64,000 bases of DNA from Chloracidobacterium sp. (GTDB lineage: Bacteria > Acidobacteriota > Blastocatellia > Pyrinomonadales > Pyrinomonadaceae), in assembly GCA_016720705.1 (NCBI GenBank), contig JADKKB010000007.1:682001-746000 (forward strand). Direction: 5' to 3'. The position numbers and the translations under genes were made by a program. The notes under the pieces are model-generated. The model saw only the letters and a list, made by a program, of their open reading frames with translations, searched no databases and had not been told where the DNA came from. Shown in pieces: positions 52,174-61,934 of the stretch. Each line of letters begins with the position of its first letter. Within the stretch, counting starts at the first letter, position 1.

Positions 52174-52539
52174 ATGTCTTTAGCAACGCCGGCCTTCCTT
52201 CTATTCGCCCTTAACTTGCTTGACGCCCTTTTGACGATCGTCTGGGTACGTTCGGGCGTCGCTACCGAGGGAAATCAGCTGATGGCGTCGCTTCTGGACA
52301 TTGGCAACGGCCCATTTCTCGCGGTGAAGATAGCGATGGGCACGATCGCCGCTTTCGTACTTGTCCGATGGGGCGGACGACCGCTGGCGAGATATGGAAT
52401 GGCGATCGCGTTAGCGATATATATCGGCCTGATGGGAGTACATCTTTTCACGGGCTTGGCCGCATTTGGCTATGTCTCCGCCGACCAGATCAAGAATTTT
52501 ACCGATATTCCGGGGCAGTTGTTCGCTTTCTTTGTTTGA
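52174..52539 (+). CDS. DUF5658-like small membrane protein
   Basis: A 121-residue protein with four predicted membrane helices. The first includes LNLLDALLTIVWVRSGVATE followed by NQLMASLL, the signature of DUF5658. Start set by AAGGAG at the right distance. No function is known. A strong terminator follows immediately (52561-52604), so it is a single-gene transcript. Confidence 0.75.
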   Translation: MSLATPAFLLFALNLLDALLTIVWVRSGVATEGNQLMASLLDIGNGPFLAVKIAMGTIAAFVLVRWGGRPLARYGMAIALAIYIGLMGVHLFTGLAAFGYVSADQIKNFTDIPGQLFAFFV

Positions 52540-52560
52540 TCACAGAATATAAAATCGCTT

Positions 52561-52604
52561 CGGGCTCGTTGTTTCGAAATTGGAAACAACAGCCCGTTTT
52601 TTTT
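52561..52604 (+). terminator. Rho-independent terminator
   Basis: CGGGCT-x-GTTGTTTC pairs with GAAACAAC-x-GCCCG, followed by eight T. Twenty-two bases after the stop of the 52174 gene. Confidence 0.9.
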
Positions 52605-52684
52605 CGTACCTTAATACACAACGCAAAGGGATTTCGACGGCATCAAAATCCTTTGATAGTTTTATTTTGAGGTAATTTGGCATT

Positions 52685-53875
52685 ATGAATAGGAACTCGA
52701 TATATCAGGTTTCCGCACGGCAGATCTTGCTGCTCGCTTTTGCATCAGCATTGATCGCGGTCGGTGCGACGGCATTGCTTTACAACTACGGCAAGGATCT
52801 AATGGCGAAGAGCGGTTCTGACGTGACGCTTGCCGAGCAGGCACCGCCGCAGGGCATCACGGACCCGTCTCAGGTCTCAGACGAGCAAAACAGTATCGAG
52901 GTCTATCGGGCGATCTCACCGGGCGTAGCTTTTATCAATACGACATCTTATCAGCAGGATTTCTGGGGCGATGTGCAAGAGGGTAAGGGCAACGGTTCGG
53001 GCTCGGTGATCGACGCCGACGGCAATATCCTGACCAATTTTCACGTGATCGACGGCGCTCAAAAGCTGACCGTTAGCTTTGGCGGTGACAAGGTCTATCC
53101 GGCCAAGGTCGTCGGCGGTGACCCTGATACAGATCTCGCGGTCATCAAGATCGACCCGCCGCCGGGAATGACGGTCGTTCCGCTTGGCGATTCGGACAAA
53201 CTCGTTGTCGGACAGAAGGTACTCGCGATCGGCAATCCGTTCGGACTTGACCGCACCCTTACCACCGGCGTCATCTCAGGTCTCCAACGCCCGATCCGTG
53301 CCCGAAACGATCGTCCGATCGATGCGGCGATTCAGACCGACGCATCCATCAACCCGGGCAATTCGGGAGGCCCTTTGCTCGATAAGTTCGGTAAGATGAT
53401 CGGGATCAATTCACAGATACTGTCGCCCGCGGGCGGATCTGTTGGTGTCGGATTTGCCGTACCGGTCAATATCGCCAAACGCATCGTGCCACAACTGATA
53501 AAGTTTGGCGAAGTTCGACGGCCGAAACTAGGTGCATCGACCATCAGTGCCGCCGAGGTCAACAATCGGGGCTATCGACTGCCGATCGAAAACGGCCTGG
53601 TCATACAGCGTGTGGAGCCCGGCACGACAGCATTTAACGCGGGGCTTCGCGGCCTGACGCAAGCTCCGACGGGCGGCATTACGCTCGGCGACATTATCAC
53701 ATCGATCGATGGCGAAAAGATGGATAGTCTTGATGACCTCTACCGTTATCTGGATAAAAAACAGATCGGCGACACCGCTCAGGTCGAACTCTATCGCGGC
53801 GGCAAAAGTGTTACCGTTGCGGTCAAGTTGCTGGGCTCGCTGCCGGCGACTCGTACGACCCGTAAACTCGAATAG
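52685..53875 (+). CDS. HtrA/DegP-family serine protease with one PDZ domain
   Basis: A 396-residue periplasmic quality-control protease. One N-terminal membrane helix (LLLAFASALIAVGATALLY, about 13-31) serves as anchor. The trypsin-like domain has the triad His in LTNFHVIDGA (about 120), Asp in DPDTDLAVIKI (about 150) and Ser in NPGNSGGPLL (about 226). One PDZ domain follows (ITLGDIITSIDGEKMDSLDD, about 335-355). Length and single PDZ fit DegS/HhoA-type members. Confidence 0.94.
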   Translation: MNRNSIYQVSARQILLLAFASALIAVGATALLYNYGKDLMAKSGSDVTLAEQAPPQGITDPSQVSDEQNSIEVYRAISPGVAFINTTSYQQDFWGDVQEGKGNGSGSVIDADGNILTNFHVIDGAQKLTVSFGGDKVYPAKVVGGDPDTDLAVIKIDPPPGMTVVPLGDSDKLVVGQKVLAIGNPFGLDRTLTTGVISGLQRPIRARNDRPIDAAIQTDASINPGNSGGPLLDKFGKMIGINSQILSPAGGSVGVGFAVPVNIAKRIVPQLIKFGEVRRPKLGASTISAAEVNNRGYRLPIENGLVIQRVEPGTTAFNAGLRGLTQAPTGGITLGDIITSIDGEKMDSLDDLYRYLDKKQIGDTAQVELYRGGKSVTVAVKLLGSLPATRTTRKLE

Positions 53876-53886
53876 AACCTCAAAAG

Positions 53887-53918
53887 GTGCGGCAGACGCT
53901 ATCAAGGGTCTGCCGCAC
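53887..53918. promoter_or_regulatory. Perfect hairpin between htrA-like gene and zinc-ribbon gene
   Basis: GTGCGGCAGAC (53887-53897) pairs with GTCTGCCGCAC (53908-53918). It starts 12 bases after the protease stop codon and ends nine bases before the next ATG. There is no T run after it, so it may stabilise mRNA or limit read-through. Confidence 0.55.
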
Positions 53919-53927
53919 TGCTCACAG

Positions 53928-54167
53928 ATGACGGAAACGCACGATTTCTTTAACGAAGGTTACGGCTGGCAATGCCGTGTATGCTCGCGCGAAATGGAAC
54001 TTGCCCGTGCCGACACCTCGACACTCCCGCTGTACTATCGACAGGGCGAGGCCGAGTCCCGCGGCCCTTTGCCGACCACCCAAGCACTCGCCCGTTGGAC
54101 CGACGCGACCCGGCGTTCGTTGACCTGCCCGAGATGCGGTATTACAGAATTGATCGACATCAACTGA
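53928..54167 (+). CDS. Small zinc-ribbon protein, 79 aa
   Basis: Reads MTETHDFFNEGYGWQCRVCS, with a second pair LTCPRCG near the C-terminus; CxxC ... CxxC gives a zinc ribbon. The start is set at 53928 rather than an earlier in-frame start inside the protease gene. No family is recognised, and it may be co-transcribed with the phosphatase gene 49 bases downstream. Confidence 0.6.
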   Translation: MTETHDFFNEGYGWQCRVCSREMELARADTSTLPLYYRQGEAESRGPLPTTQALARWTDATRRSLTCPRCGITELIDIN

Positions 54168-54216
54168 AGCCTGCATAGCTTATGCCCTGCCTGCGGCTCG
54201 TGATAGATTTATATCA

Positions 54217-55062
54217 ATGATGCAAAAAGAGCTTGAGACGGCGATCGCGATCGCGCGCCTTGCCGGCAAGACAATACTCGAACACTACGCCACCGATTTT
54301 GAAACGCACCAGAAACTTGGTGCGGACAATCATTACGAACCGGTGACCATCGCCGACAGAGAGGCTAGCCGCATCATCGTCGAAGGCCTGGAGGCCGCGT
54401 TTCCGGATGACGCGATCCTGTCTGAAGAAGAGGTCGATGACATCGAAAAGCGGCTTGCCCGACGTCGGGTCTGGATAGTCGATCCGATCGACGGCACTGC
54501 CGGATTTGTCAAAAAAGATGGTGATTTCGGGGTTCAGATCGGTCTCGCCGAGGATGGCATACCGGTTCTTGGGGTCGTATTTTTACCCTTTTACGACGCT
54601 ATGAGCTACGCGATGAAAGGCGGCGGTTCATTTACCCAAACGGGCGGCGAAACCCCTGTGCGAGTGACGGCATCGGCTCGCGACGATCTGACGTCAATGA
54701 CGATCGCCGTGTCGCGCAATCACTTACCCGCCAGGATGAACCGAATCATCGAGCATTTTGGGTTTGCCGACGTCGTTCGCCGCGGTTCGGTCGGCCTCAA
54801 GGTTGGACTGATCGCCGACCGCACCTGCGATGTATACATTCATCCGAGTCCACGGACCAAGCTTTGGGACACGTGTGCACCGCAGATCATACTGGAGGAG
54901 GCGGGCGGTTCATTTACGGATCTTTTTGGCTTCCCTTTCCGCTACGATCGTGCCGAATTGCAGAATTTGAACGGAATACTTGCAACCAACGGAGCAGTCC
55001 ACCGGCAGGCGGTCGAACGACTTGCTCCGCTGCTCCACGAATTTGGCCGCGTGCGTGTCTGA
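54217..55062 (+). CDS. Inositol-monophosphatase-family phosphatase
   Basis: Mg2+-dependent sugar or nucleotide phosphatase of 281 residues. Metal motifs are present: Glu-Glu in AILSEEEVDD (about 68-77), DPIDGTAGFVKKDG (about 89-102) and the C-terminal WDTCAPQIILEEAGG (about 216-230). The family covers inositol-1-phosphatase, histidinol phosphatase and 3'-phosphoadenosine phosphatase (CysQ); KKDGDFGVQIGLAEDG fits the histidinol-phosphatase/CysQ side as well as it does IMPase. With inositol-phosphate synthase in the window, inositol production is one possibility. Confidence 0.85.
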   Translation: MMQKELETAIAIARLAGKTILEHYATDFETHQKLGADNHYEPVTIADREASRIIVEGLEAAFPDDAILSEEEVDDIEKRLARRRVWIVDPIDGTAGFVKKDGDFGVQIGLAEDGIPVLGVVFLPFYDAMSYAMKGGGSFTQTGGETPVRVTASARDDLTSMTIAVSRNHLPARMNRIIEHFGFADVVRRGSVGLKVGLIADRTCDVYIHPSPRTKLWDTCAPQIILEEAGGSFTDLFGFPFRYDRAELQNLNGILATNGAVHRQAVERLAPLLHEFGRVRV

Positions 55063-55132
55063 AGCGGAGTAGCGGAAAGTTTAACAGTTGTGCTTCCGTG
55101 ATATGATTTAGGTGTCGGACAAAGGCAGAAAT

Positions 55133-55612
55133 ATGGAAAACGCGATCTGGATATTGTGGCTGATTCTCGGTGTTATCCTAGTGGTCGCCGAGGTTTTCAC
55201 GCTCGGATTCGTCTTGCTTTGGTTTGGTGTCGGCGCTCTCGCCGCAGCACTACTCGGCTATTTGGGATTTGGGCTCGGATCGCAATTTGCGGCGTTTGCG
55301 GTCGTGTCAGTTGCTCTGACGGCGATGTCGCGGACGATATTTGCCAACTATTTCACGCACGGCGACGGAAATCGTCTAAAGATGGGTGTTGACTCGATGC
55401 CCGGCCAGATCGGAACGGTAACCACGGCCAGTAGCGGTTCGATGCTCGAGGCCGCGGTCAAGGTCTTTGGCTCGACGTGGACCGCGTTTCCGGTAGATGG
55501 CGAATCGGTACTCGTGCAGGGCGAAAAGGTGGAGATCGTAGAGGTCAAAGGGTCCTCGGTATTTGTCCGAAAGATGACCAACGAATTACCTGAGTGGCGC
55601 CGCGAGTCGTAA
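55133..55612 (+). CDS. NfeD-family membrane protein
   Basis: A 159-residue short NfeD: two or three membrane helices in the first 75 residues (IWILWLILGVILVVAEVFTL; VLLWFGVGALAAALLGYLGF), then a C-terminal OB-fold domain (GQIGTVTTASSGSMLEAAV; VDGESVLVQGEKVEIVEVKG). Start at 55133 with AAGG upstream; a GTG start seven codons earlier is possible. NfeD proteins organise membrane microdomains with flotillin/stomatin; no stomatin gene is next to it here. Confidence 0.87.
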   Translation: MENAIWILWLILGVILVVAEVFTLGFVLLWFGVGALAAALLGYLGFGLGSQFAAFAVVSVALTAMSRTIFANYFTHGDGNRLKMGVDSMPGQIGTVTTASSGSMLEAAVKVFGSTWTAFPVDGESVLVQGEKVEIVEVKGSSVFVRKMTNELPEWRRES

Positions 55613-55640
55613 AGAGTGATCGAGAGCATCAGAAATTAAA

Positions 55641-55674
55641 AATGGACAATTGCCTCAATGTGCAATTGTCCATT
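55641..55674. terminator. Bidirectional terminator
   Basis: AATGGACAATTGC pairs perfectly with GCAATTGTCCATT (loop eight bases). It lies between the convergent NfeD and PP2C genes. T runs on both sides are short. Confidence 0.7.
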
Positions 55675-55694
55675 TTCAGTTAAATTTAATTGAT

Positions 55695-56633
55695 TTAGAT
55701 GATCTCGGCCGTGTCCTGATCCGCGGTGTCGTGAATGCCGCCTAGATCGATCAGTTCGAGTTTGACCTCATCGCCTTCGGGAGCGGGCAGGCCCTCGCCG
55801 CTAAACTTGGCTAAAATGACTGTGATATTGTCTTCACCGCCATTCTCATTGGCCTCGCGAATAAGCTCGACACAGGCATTTTGAAGATCGTCAAAATTAT
55901 CCTGGACGATCCGCTGCATACTTCCCGCCGAAACCTTGTTTGACAGTCCGTCACTACATATCAAAAATATATCGTCACGATTAGGCGTTACTCTGGCCGA
56001 AACCGGATATATCTCATTCTGCGCACCGAGAGCCTGCAGGATCACGTTCTTCAGCGTGTGCGTCTCGGCTTCGGCTTCGGAAATTTGTTGTGCGTCGATC
56101 AACTGCTGGACGAGCGACTGATCCTTGGTGACTTGATATATCTTGCCGTTACGCACGAGATATGCACGGCTGTCACCGACCTGGATCACATCTGCCGCCT
56201 CCGGCGTAATGCCGATCCCGGTAAAGGTCGCACCCATTCCCTGATATTGCGGATCAGTGCGGCCCTGATTGTGAATCAACTGATTGGCAAATAGAGTTGC
56301 TTCGTACAGTTTGTTGATCAAGTAATGTTCGTAAACGCTGGGCTCGATCGTCTTGTCGATATCATCATCGCCAAGTATCTGTTCGCTGACGGTTTCGACC
56401 GCCATCGTGCTGGCGACTTCGCCGGCAAGCGCTCCGCCCATACCGTCCGAGACGGCAATGACCACGCCATTGCTGTCCACCTCAAACGATTGAGACTCGA
56501 CAATAAATTCCCCATCATCCTGCGAACCGGTCCAGCGCTTGGCTCCGGTGATGTTCAGCACAAGATAATTATCCTCGTTACCTTTACGCACGCGGCCGAT
56601 ATGCGATGTGGCGTGTATCTCAACTGTAAACAT
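55695..56633 (-). CDS. PP2C-family Ser/Thr phosphatase (Stp1-like)
   Basis: Metal-dependent phosphatase of 312 residues, the usual partner of Hanks kinases. Motifs: SHIGRVRKGNEDNYLV (about 10-25, Arg and Asp of motif 1-2), AVSDGMGGALAGEVAS (about 60-75), VGDSRAYLVRNGKIYQVTKD-QS (about 153-174), and LLICSDGLSN plus GGEDNITVIL for the last metal sites. The unusually long insert at about 27-55 and acidic tail (about 290-312) are not in the shortest family members. The kinase at 22190-25147 is a possible target but is far away. Confidence 0.92.
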   Translation of the reverse strand: MFTVEIHATSHIGRVRKGNEDNYLVLNITGAKRWTGSQDDGEFIVESQSFEVDSNGVVIAVSDGMGGALAGEVASTMAVETVSEQILGDDDIDKTIEPSVYEHYLINKLYEATLFANQLIHNQGRTDPQYQGMGATFTGIGITPEAADVIQVGDSRAYLVRNGKIYQVTKDQSLVQQLIDAQQISEAEAETHTLKNVILQALGAQNEIYPVSARVTPNRDDIFLICSDGLSNKVSAGSMQRIVQDNFDDLQNACVELIREANENGGEDNITVILAKFSGEGLPAPEGDEVKLELIDLGGIHDTADQDTAEII

Positions 56634-56635
56634 AA

Positions 56636-57769
56636 TTAACTCAGCGCCTGATCAAGGTCCGCAAGGATGTCCTCGACATCTTCGATACCGACAGAAACAC
56701 GGACAAGGCCGTCGGTGATACCGAGGCTCTCACGCTTATCCTGCGGCACCGACGCGTGTGTCATTGATGCCGGGTGCGAGATCAAACTCTCGACACCACC
56801 CAAACTCTCGCCAAGCGTACAAAGCTTGACGCTTTCCAAAACTTTTTTTGCATTAGCCAGCGATCCCGTCTCAAAGGCGACCATACCGCCAAATCCGGAC
56901 TGCTGCCGCTTTGCCAATTCGTGCTGCGGATGCGATGCAAGGCCCGGATAGAATACCTTTTCGACTCGCGGATGCTCAGCCAGAAAATTCGCGACCATCC
57001 GTCCGTTCTTATCGTGTGCCTCCATTCGCACCGCCAGAGTCTTAGTGCCGCGCAGCACCAGAAACGAATCGAATGGTGAGAGAATAGCACCAACGCTGTT
57101 CTGAATAAAGCCGATCCACTCAGCGTCCTTCTCATCATTGAGTGCGACAAACCCGCCGACGCTGTCCGAATGGCCGTTAAGATATTTGGTCGTCGAGTGA
57201 ACGACGATGTCCACGCCGAACTCGATCGGACGCTGGAAATACGGCGACATAAATGTATTGTCGCAAACGACACGTGCTCCGTGGGCGTGAGCGAGGTCCG
57301 ACACCGCCTTAAGGTCCGTCACGGTCATCACCGGATTGGTCGGCGTCTCGACAAAGACCATCTTCGTATTCGGTTTGAATGCCGGCTCCAGATTGGTCGC
57401 ATCCGACGTATCGACCAGGTCAAACTCGACACCATACTCCGAAAGCACGCGGCTAAACAGGCGAAATGTGCCGCCGTAGGTGTTGTCACCAAGGATGACG
57501 TGGTCGCCCGCCTTGACGAGCTTTAACGTCGCGTCGATCGCCGACATTCCCGAGGCAAATGCAAATCCATATTTGGCACCTTCGAGTGCCGCAATATTTT
57601 TCTCAAGCGCCGACCGCGTTGGATTTTGCGTACGTGCATACTCAAAACCCTTGTGCTGCCCCAGTCCGTCCTGTGCGTATGTGGACGTCTGATAGATCGG
57701 TACGCTCACCGCTCCGGTCGCGATATCAGGCTCGTTGCCCGCGTGAATTGCCGTTGTAGAAAACCCCAT
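56636..57769 (-). CDS. Cystathionine gamma-synthase/lyase-family PLP enzyme
   Basis: Cys/Met-metabolism PLP enzyme of 377 residues. Start MGFSTTAIHAGNEPD is typical; the PLP Lys is in VVHSTTKYLNGHSDSVGG (about 189-206), with YARTQNPTRSALEKNIAALE (about 43-62, substrate-phosphate contacts), FASGMSAIDATL and the terminal LGGVESLISHPASMTHASV. Both cystathionine gamma-synthase and gamma-lyase fit; the lyase/synthase split cannot be read reliably. It ends two bases before the phosphatase gene starts, so the two are co-transcribed. Confidence 0.9.
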   Translation of the reverse strand: MGFSTTAIHAGNEPDIATGAVSVPIYQTSTYAQDGLGQHKGFEYARTQNPTRSALEKNIAALEGAKYGFAFASGMSAIDATLKLVKAGDHVILGDNTYGGTFRLFSRVLSEYGVEFDLVDTSDATNLEPAFKPNTKMVFVETPTNPVMTVTDLKAVSDLAHAHGARVVCDNTFMSPYFQRPIEFGVDIVVHSTTKYLNGHSDSVGGFVALNDEKDAEWIGFIQNSVGAILSPFDSFLVLRGTKTLAVRMEAHDKNGRMVANFLAEHPRVEKVFYPGLASHPQHELAKRQQSGFGGMVAFETGSLANAKKVLESVKLCTLGESLGGVESLISHPASMTHASVPQDKRESLGITDGLVRVSVGIEDVEDILADLDQALS

Positions 57770-57881
57770 AAACTAAACCCAAAAACATTATAATAGCGAG
57801 CATTTATGGTAACTTGCACACATCCAAATTGCAAACAAGCTAACCGCAGAGCACCTGTTGTTATCAGCTCAGATCCGATTA

Positions 57882-60482
57882 TCAGTGATCCCAATCGCCG
57901 TACAAACTAAAACCGGCCCAGTAAAACGGATGTCGGGTTTTGGCGTCGCCTATGCGTTTGATAGCAGACGACCGGATCGCTTCGGATTTTGAGATGTCCG
58001 CGGGATCATTTAGTGCGCGATAGTAATCGACCATAAAATCAGCCGTCGCGGCCGAATCCACGTTCCAGGTGCTGGCAATCACACTTGGCACACCGGCGGC
58101 GGCAAAGCTCCACGCAAGGCCAACCATTCCTTCGCCGTTGATGTCGCGGCCGCGGGCCGTTTCACAAGCCGAGAGTACGACCATTTCGGCATTCAAAGTC
58201 ATATCGGCGATCTCGCGAGCCTCTATCAGGCCGTCGTCCGCACGGTCCCCCGCCAGTAATAGATGCGAAAACAGCGGCTTCTGGCCGTCGCTTATGCCGT
58301 GCGTCGCAAGGTGCAAGATACGGTATTTCGGTGCCTCGCTGCGCCAGACACCTTCGGTAGCTTTCGCCCCGACGTATGTGCGGCCTTTCGGGTAGAACTT
58401 GCCGATCGTCTTGACCTCGGTTTCGGCATCGGGGAGGCTTTCGATCTGGCCACCACGATATCGCGAACGCAAATTCGCTACGGCCTCCGATGATAATTTA
58501 GGATTGCCGAAAGCAAGAAAATCGCCTTCGAATTTGAAATCTTCCCGATTCAGCCGATTTGCTCGCATTCGCGCCAGAGCGTTTAGCGACGGCGCGTATG
58601 AGATCGAGAGGTCCTCGATCAAAAATCGACCGTTTTCATTTATCAAAGCCTGAAACGGAATATTACCGACCGACCCCGACGGTATGATCACAACTTGTTT
58701 TTTGTCCTTTATGAACGGGATCAGATCAGCAACCAGGTCGTTGTAAAGCAGGCGGGCGTTACCCTTGTAATTTGGCGAATTTCCGGCTAACCGTTCTCTG
58801 AAATCGGCTGAGCGGTTTCTAAAGCTGATCGCCCAATTATTATATTGATCACCAACCAACCAGTCTTTAGGATAGAAGACTCGCAGATTGCAGACTTGCC
58901 CATCCGAAAGGTCGGTCCGATGGGTCAGCAACTTCGTTATTGGGGAGGACGGGACAAGATCGGTATCGTCTTTCGTTAATACAAAGGTTGCGTCCAGAAA
59001 ATCGTTGTTTGTCGTGTACTCGATAAAAGCAGTGTTGCTATCGGGCAAAAGGGCGCACATTTGTGAAATATCTATATTTTGCGGCCGAATCGGTTGCTTA
59101 CCTCTTTCATTGTCGAAAGCGATATTCGCCTGCCATTCTTCTTTGGCAAGACGTGCTGTCCGCAACTGGCGTCCTAATTGGGCAACCGACGGATCTGTAC
59201 TATCGGCTTGCTTGGTCTGTAAAAGTTTTTGATTGAGCAGATTTAATTGGTCGTTAAGCCGCTTTTCTTCTGCCGTATCTACGGCAGACAGGACGCGCCG
59301 CCGGTGATTTTTGTGACGATCCATCAGATTGCGAAGCGCCAATGATTTCATAGCTTCGTGCGTTTCCAACATCTCTGCCGCGAGTCCTAATTTATACAGC
59401 ACTTCCATTTTTACACGGTAGCTGCCGATCAAACTCTCAAAGTAACGACTGCTGTCCAGCGGATCGCCGATCGGCTGATAATAGAGATCTTCGGCGATCT
59501 TAATGCTTTCATTCACGACGGGCAATACTTCGGAGTACCGCCCGAGTGCTGCAAAACAAAACACTTTTCTGTCGAGCACTTCCCGCAATTCCTGCCGGTC
59601 ACCTATCTCACGAAATATCCGGGCGGCCTCGTCGGCCGTTTCGATAGAACTTTCGAGCTTTGCTATGTCTTCAGCGGTCGCCACTCGGCCCAAAACTTTT
59701 GCGAATTCCCGCCCCGCGTTGAATTGATTCGTTGCAATATTATTCAAAACCACTGCATACAAACGCCGGTAATTGGAATCTTTCAAACGGATCCGCAGCG
59801 GTTCAAAATAACTCATTGCCTTTTCGAGATATTGCGGCAATTTATCCTGATTTTGATAGACCAGTCCGATCTCTTTGAGCGTCGTCAATTCACCTTCTTC
59901 ATCGCCGATCTTGCGGGAGATCGCCAGACTACGTTCAAGAAGATCTAAAGCGGGCTTGCAGTTTGAATAGACGCCTTGGTCAATAGTTTTTGGAAATATA
60001 GCTTTGCCGTTTTCCAATCTGCCCAAAAACCGCAAAGTAAGCGCGATGTTTATTTCATCATTTGTCTTTTCAAAGACTTCGAGAGCGTCTGTAAGCAGCA
60101 TTTCGCCATCTTCGACCTTGCCGACACGCCAGTAAAACTGACCGAGAAAGGCCCAAGCCCTCGCCTCTTCGCGCTTGTCTTTGGCAGCGACCGCCAATTT
60201 TTCGGCTTGGCGAAAATACCGCATCGCCGGAGCATACTCCGCCCAGGTATAGGAGATCTGCCCGAGCAGATTATTAGCCCTCGCCTGCGCCGAGAGATCG
60301 CCGGCCCGCTCATCAAGAGCAATGGCTGACTTAAAATTTCGCTCGGCATCTGATCTCTCGCCACGTTGCCGCGCCGCTTCGCCATTGACCACAAACGACG
60401 AAACACCCTGCGCCCATAGGTTTACACAAGCGAAGACGAGAAACGCCGAAAAAACTAACAATTGTGGCGCTTTGGTCGCCAT
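57882..60482 (-). CDS. CHAT-domain protein with TPR repeats
   Basis: An 866-residue exported caspase-like protein. Residues 1-25 form a signal peptide or anchor (VFSAFLVFACVNLWAQ). Residues about 30-400 contain roughly eight TPRs (AQARANNLLGQISYTWAEYA; EARAWAFLGQFYWRVGKVED). A coiled region (about 400-460) leads to the CHAT domain, with catalytic His in ILHLATHG (about 720) and Cys in VLSACETARG (about 770), and the closing STWNVDSAATADFMVDYYRAL. CHAT proteases are often triggered by TPR-bound partners. The divergent sigma-like/anti-sigma-like genes 367 bases away are a frequent companion of such proteins. Confidence 0.9.
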   Translation of the reverse strand: MATKAPQLLVFSAFLVFACVNLWAQGVSSFVVNGEAARQRGERSDAERNFKSAIALDERAGDLSAQARANNLLGQISYTWAEYAPAMRYFRQAEKLAVAAKDKREEARAWAFLGQFYWRVGKVEDGEMLLTDALEVFEKTNDEINIALTLRFLGRLENGKAIFPKTIDQGVYSNCKPALDLLERSLAISRKIGDEEGELTTLKEIGLVYQNQDKLPQYLEKAMSYFEPLRIRLKDSNYRRLYAVVLNNIATNQFNAGREFAKVLGRVATAEDIAKLESSIETADEAARIFREIGDRQELREVLDRKVFCFAALGRYSEVLPVVNESIKIAEDLYYQPIGDPLDSSRYFESLIGSYRVKMEVLYKLGLAAEMLETHEAMKSLALRNLMDRHKNHRRRVLSAVDTAEEKRLNDQLNLLNQKLLQTKQADSTDPSVAQLGRQLRTARLAKEEWQANIAFDNERGKQPIRPQNIDISQMCALLPDSNTAFIEYTTNNDFLDATFVLTKDDTDLVPSSPITKLLTHRTDLSDGQVCNLRVFYPKDWLVGDQYNNWAISFRNRSADFRERLAGNSPNYKGNARLLYNDLVADLIPFIKDKKQVVIIPSGSVGNIPFQALINENGRFLIEDLSISYAPSLNALARMRANRLNREDFKFEGDFLAFGNPKLSSEAVANLRSRYRGGQIESLPDAETEVKTIGKFYPKGRTYVGAKATEGVWRSEAPKYRILHLATHGISDGQKPLFSHLLLAGDRADDGLIEAREIADMTLNAEMVVLSACETARGRDINGEGMVGLAWSFAAAGVPSVIASTWNVDSAATADFMVDYYRALNDPADISKSEAIRSSAIKRIGDAKTRHPFYWAGFSLYGDWDH

Positions 60483-60849
60483 ACGCTACAGTTCCTCGTC
60501 GATCAGTTTATCCGCGATCACCGGTCAAAAGCAAAATTGCCCCGAATGTAGATACACGCATCAAATACATCCGGTTTGTCTCGGTCCAATTTCAGCTTTT
60601 TTAATCTAATGGTAGCCGACAGGTAAATTTTACACTCTTTATGATGTAGGCGGGGAGCCTCGGCTATCTGAAACACGACATTTTTGCAATATTTGCCCGT
60701 ATCTCCGACACTTTTCCCACGAACTTACGGGCAAATGGGTTGAACGCGGACCGTGTGGTGCGTTGCATTACGCAGTCCACGTTCGACCCGATGTCATTGC
60801 GAGTTAAGTTCTGGTGGCGAGATATGGAATAATTGCAACGACCCGATAA
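60483..60849. promoter_or_regulatory. Divergent intergenic region of the CHAT and sigma-like genes
   Basis: 367 bases that must contain promoters in both directions. A -10-like TATGGAAT (60822-60829) lies about 20 bases before the plus-strand start. An operator shared by both sides would be expected if the sigma-like protein controls the CHAT gene, but no clear inverted repeat was found. Confidence 0.4.
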
Positions 60850-61911
60850 ATGTCGTTAAGCGAAATACTGGACACCGATGAATTGCTGAGGTTGTACGCC
60901 GGGGCGGCAACGGGTGCGGAGTCTGCCCAAATTTTGAAAGTATTGATCGAGGACCACGCATTACCGGTCATCAAACGTGTATTGCGGACTAAGATGCTCT
61001 CGGCAATATGTGAAGGTTCGTGGTACTCGGAACGTGATTTCGAAGATCTTTGCAGCCAGGCGAGCTTGCAAATGATCGAACGACTTACGGCCGAGAACTA
61101 TGTCCGAAACGGAAACATCGAGGTATTTGATATCGGCTCGTATGCGGCAGTGGTCGCATTTAATACCTGGCACGCACTGCTCGCCGAACGCTCGCCCCAT
61201 TGGCAGAGCCTAAAAAATAAGATCCGATACGCCACCGGAAAAGATTCGGAGATAGAAAAGTCAAGTATTAATGGCACGAGCCACGTACGACTGCGGACAA
61301 ATGGTAACTATCCGACCCAATTGGACGTGAAACAGATCATCAGCTCGATCGAAGCCGATGTGGCCGGATTTAGAACACTCGACCTGCCCCATCTGATCAA
61401 AGAGATCTTGACGTGTGCCGCCGGCAGTTTGCGGCTAAACGAGCTAGTTTCGATCGCCGCCGGGCTGCGGAGTGTCGCGGATCAGTATGAGGTCCCTTTC
61501 GAAACCGCTTTCGAAACCGAGATCGCCTTAAACGACAATTTACAAGGATCGATGGAAACGCGAGACGAACTAAGATCGATATGGCTCGAGATCGCCGATT
61601 TGCCCATCAATCAGCGGACCGCACTGCTATACAATCTCCGCGACGAGAGCGGAACCGAAATGCTATTTGTGCTCTTTAACAGCCGCATTGCCAAACTTGG
61701 TGACCTGGCCGAAGCGTTGGGACTCTCGCCCCAAGAATGTGCCCATATTCTCCCATTGTTGCCGCTCGAGGATAAGTTGATCGCCGAGAGAATGGGGATA
61801 ACTGCAAAACAGGTCTCGAATCTGCGAAAGGTGGCTCGCGAAAACCTTCGCCGCCGCCTCGCCGGCAAGCCGAGTCGAAAAAGGAGTAATTCCGACCGGG
61901 AAAGGGCCTGA
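60850..61911 (+). CDS. Sigma-factor-like protein, 353 aa
   Basis: Not a typical ECF sigma factor but shows related features: an N-terminal helical region with RDFEDLCSQASLQMIERLTA (about 59-78; region-2-like), a middle spacer of about 150 residues, and a C-terminal helix-turn-helix (EDKLIAERMGITAKQVSNLR, KVARENLRRRL, about 309-340) like region 4. The centre LEIADLPINQRTALLYNLRD (about 247-266) matches the sigma region 4.1 style 'L-x-x-LP-x-x-QR-x-A-L'. It is followed after 23 bases by an anti-sigma-like gene. Assignment as sigma-like regulator is moderate. Confidence 0.65.
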   Translation: MSLSEILDTDELLRLYAGAATGAESAQILKVLIEDHALPVIKRVLRTKMLSAICEGSWYSERDFEDLCSQASLQMIERLTAENYVRNGNIEVFDIGSYAAVVAFNTWHALLAERSPHWQSLKNKIRYATGKDSEIEKSSINGTSHVRLRTNGNYPTQLDVKQIISSIEADVAGFRTLDLPHLIKEILTCAAGSLRLNELVSIAAGLRSVADQYEVPFETAFETEIALNDNLQGSMETRDELRSIWLEIADLPINQRTALLYNLRDESGTEMLFVLFNSRIAKLGDLAEALGLSPQECAHILPLLPLEDKLIAERMGITAKQVSNLRKVARENLRRRLAGKPSRKRSNSDRERA

Positions 61912-61934
61912 TACGTCCGCCAAAACGAGGTGAT

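Noticed and set aside
57804..57908. A 34-codon plus-strand frame with two Cys and one His
   Set aside because: Overlaps the 3' end of the CHAT gene and has no ribosome site; likely chance.
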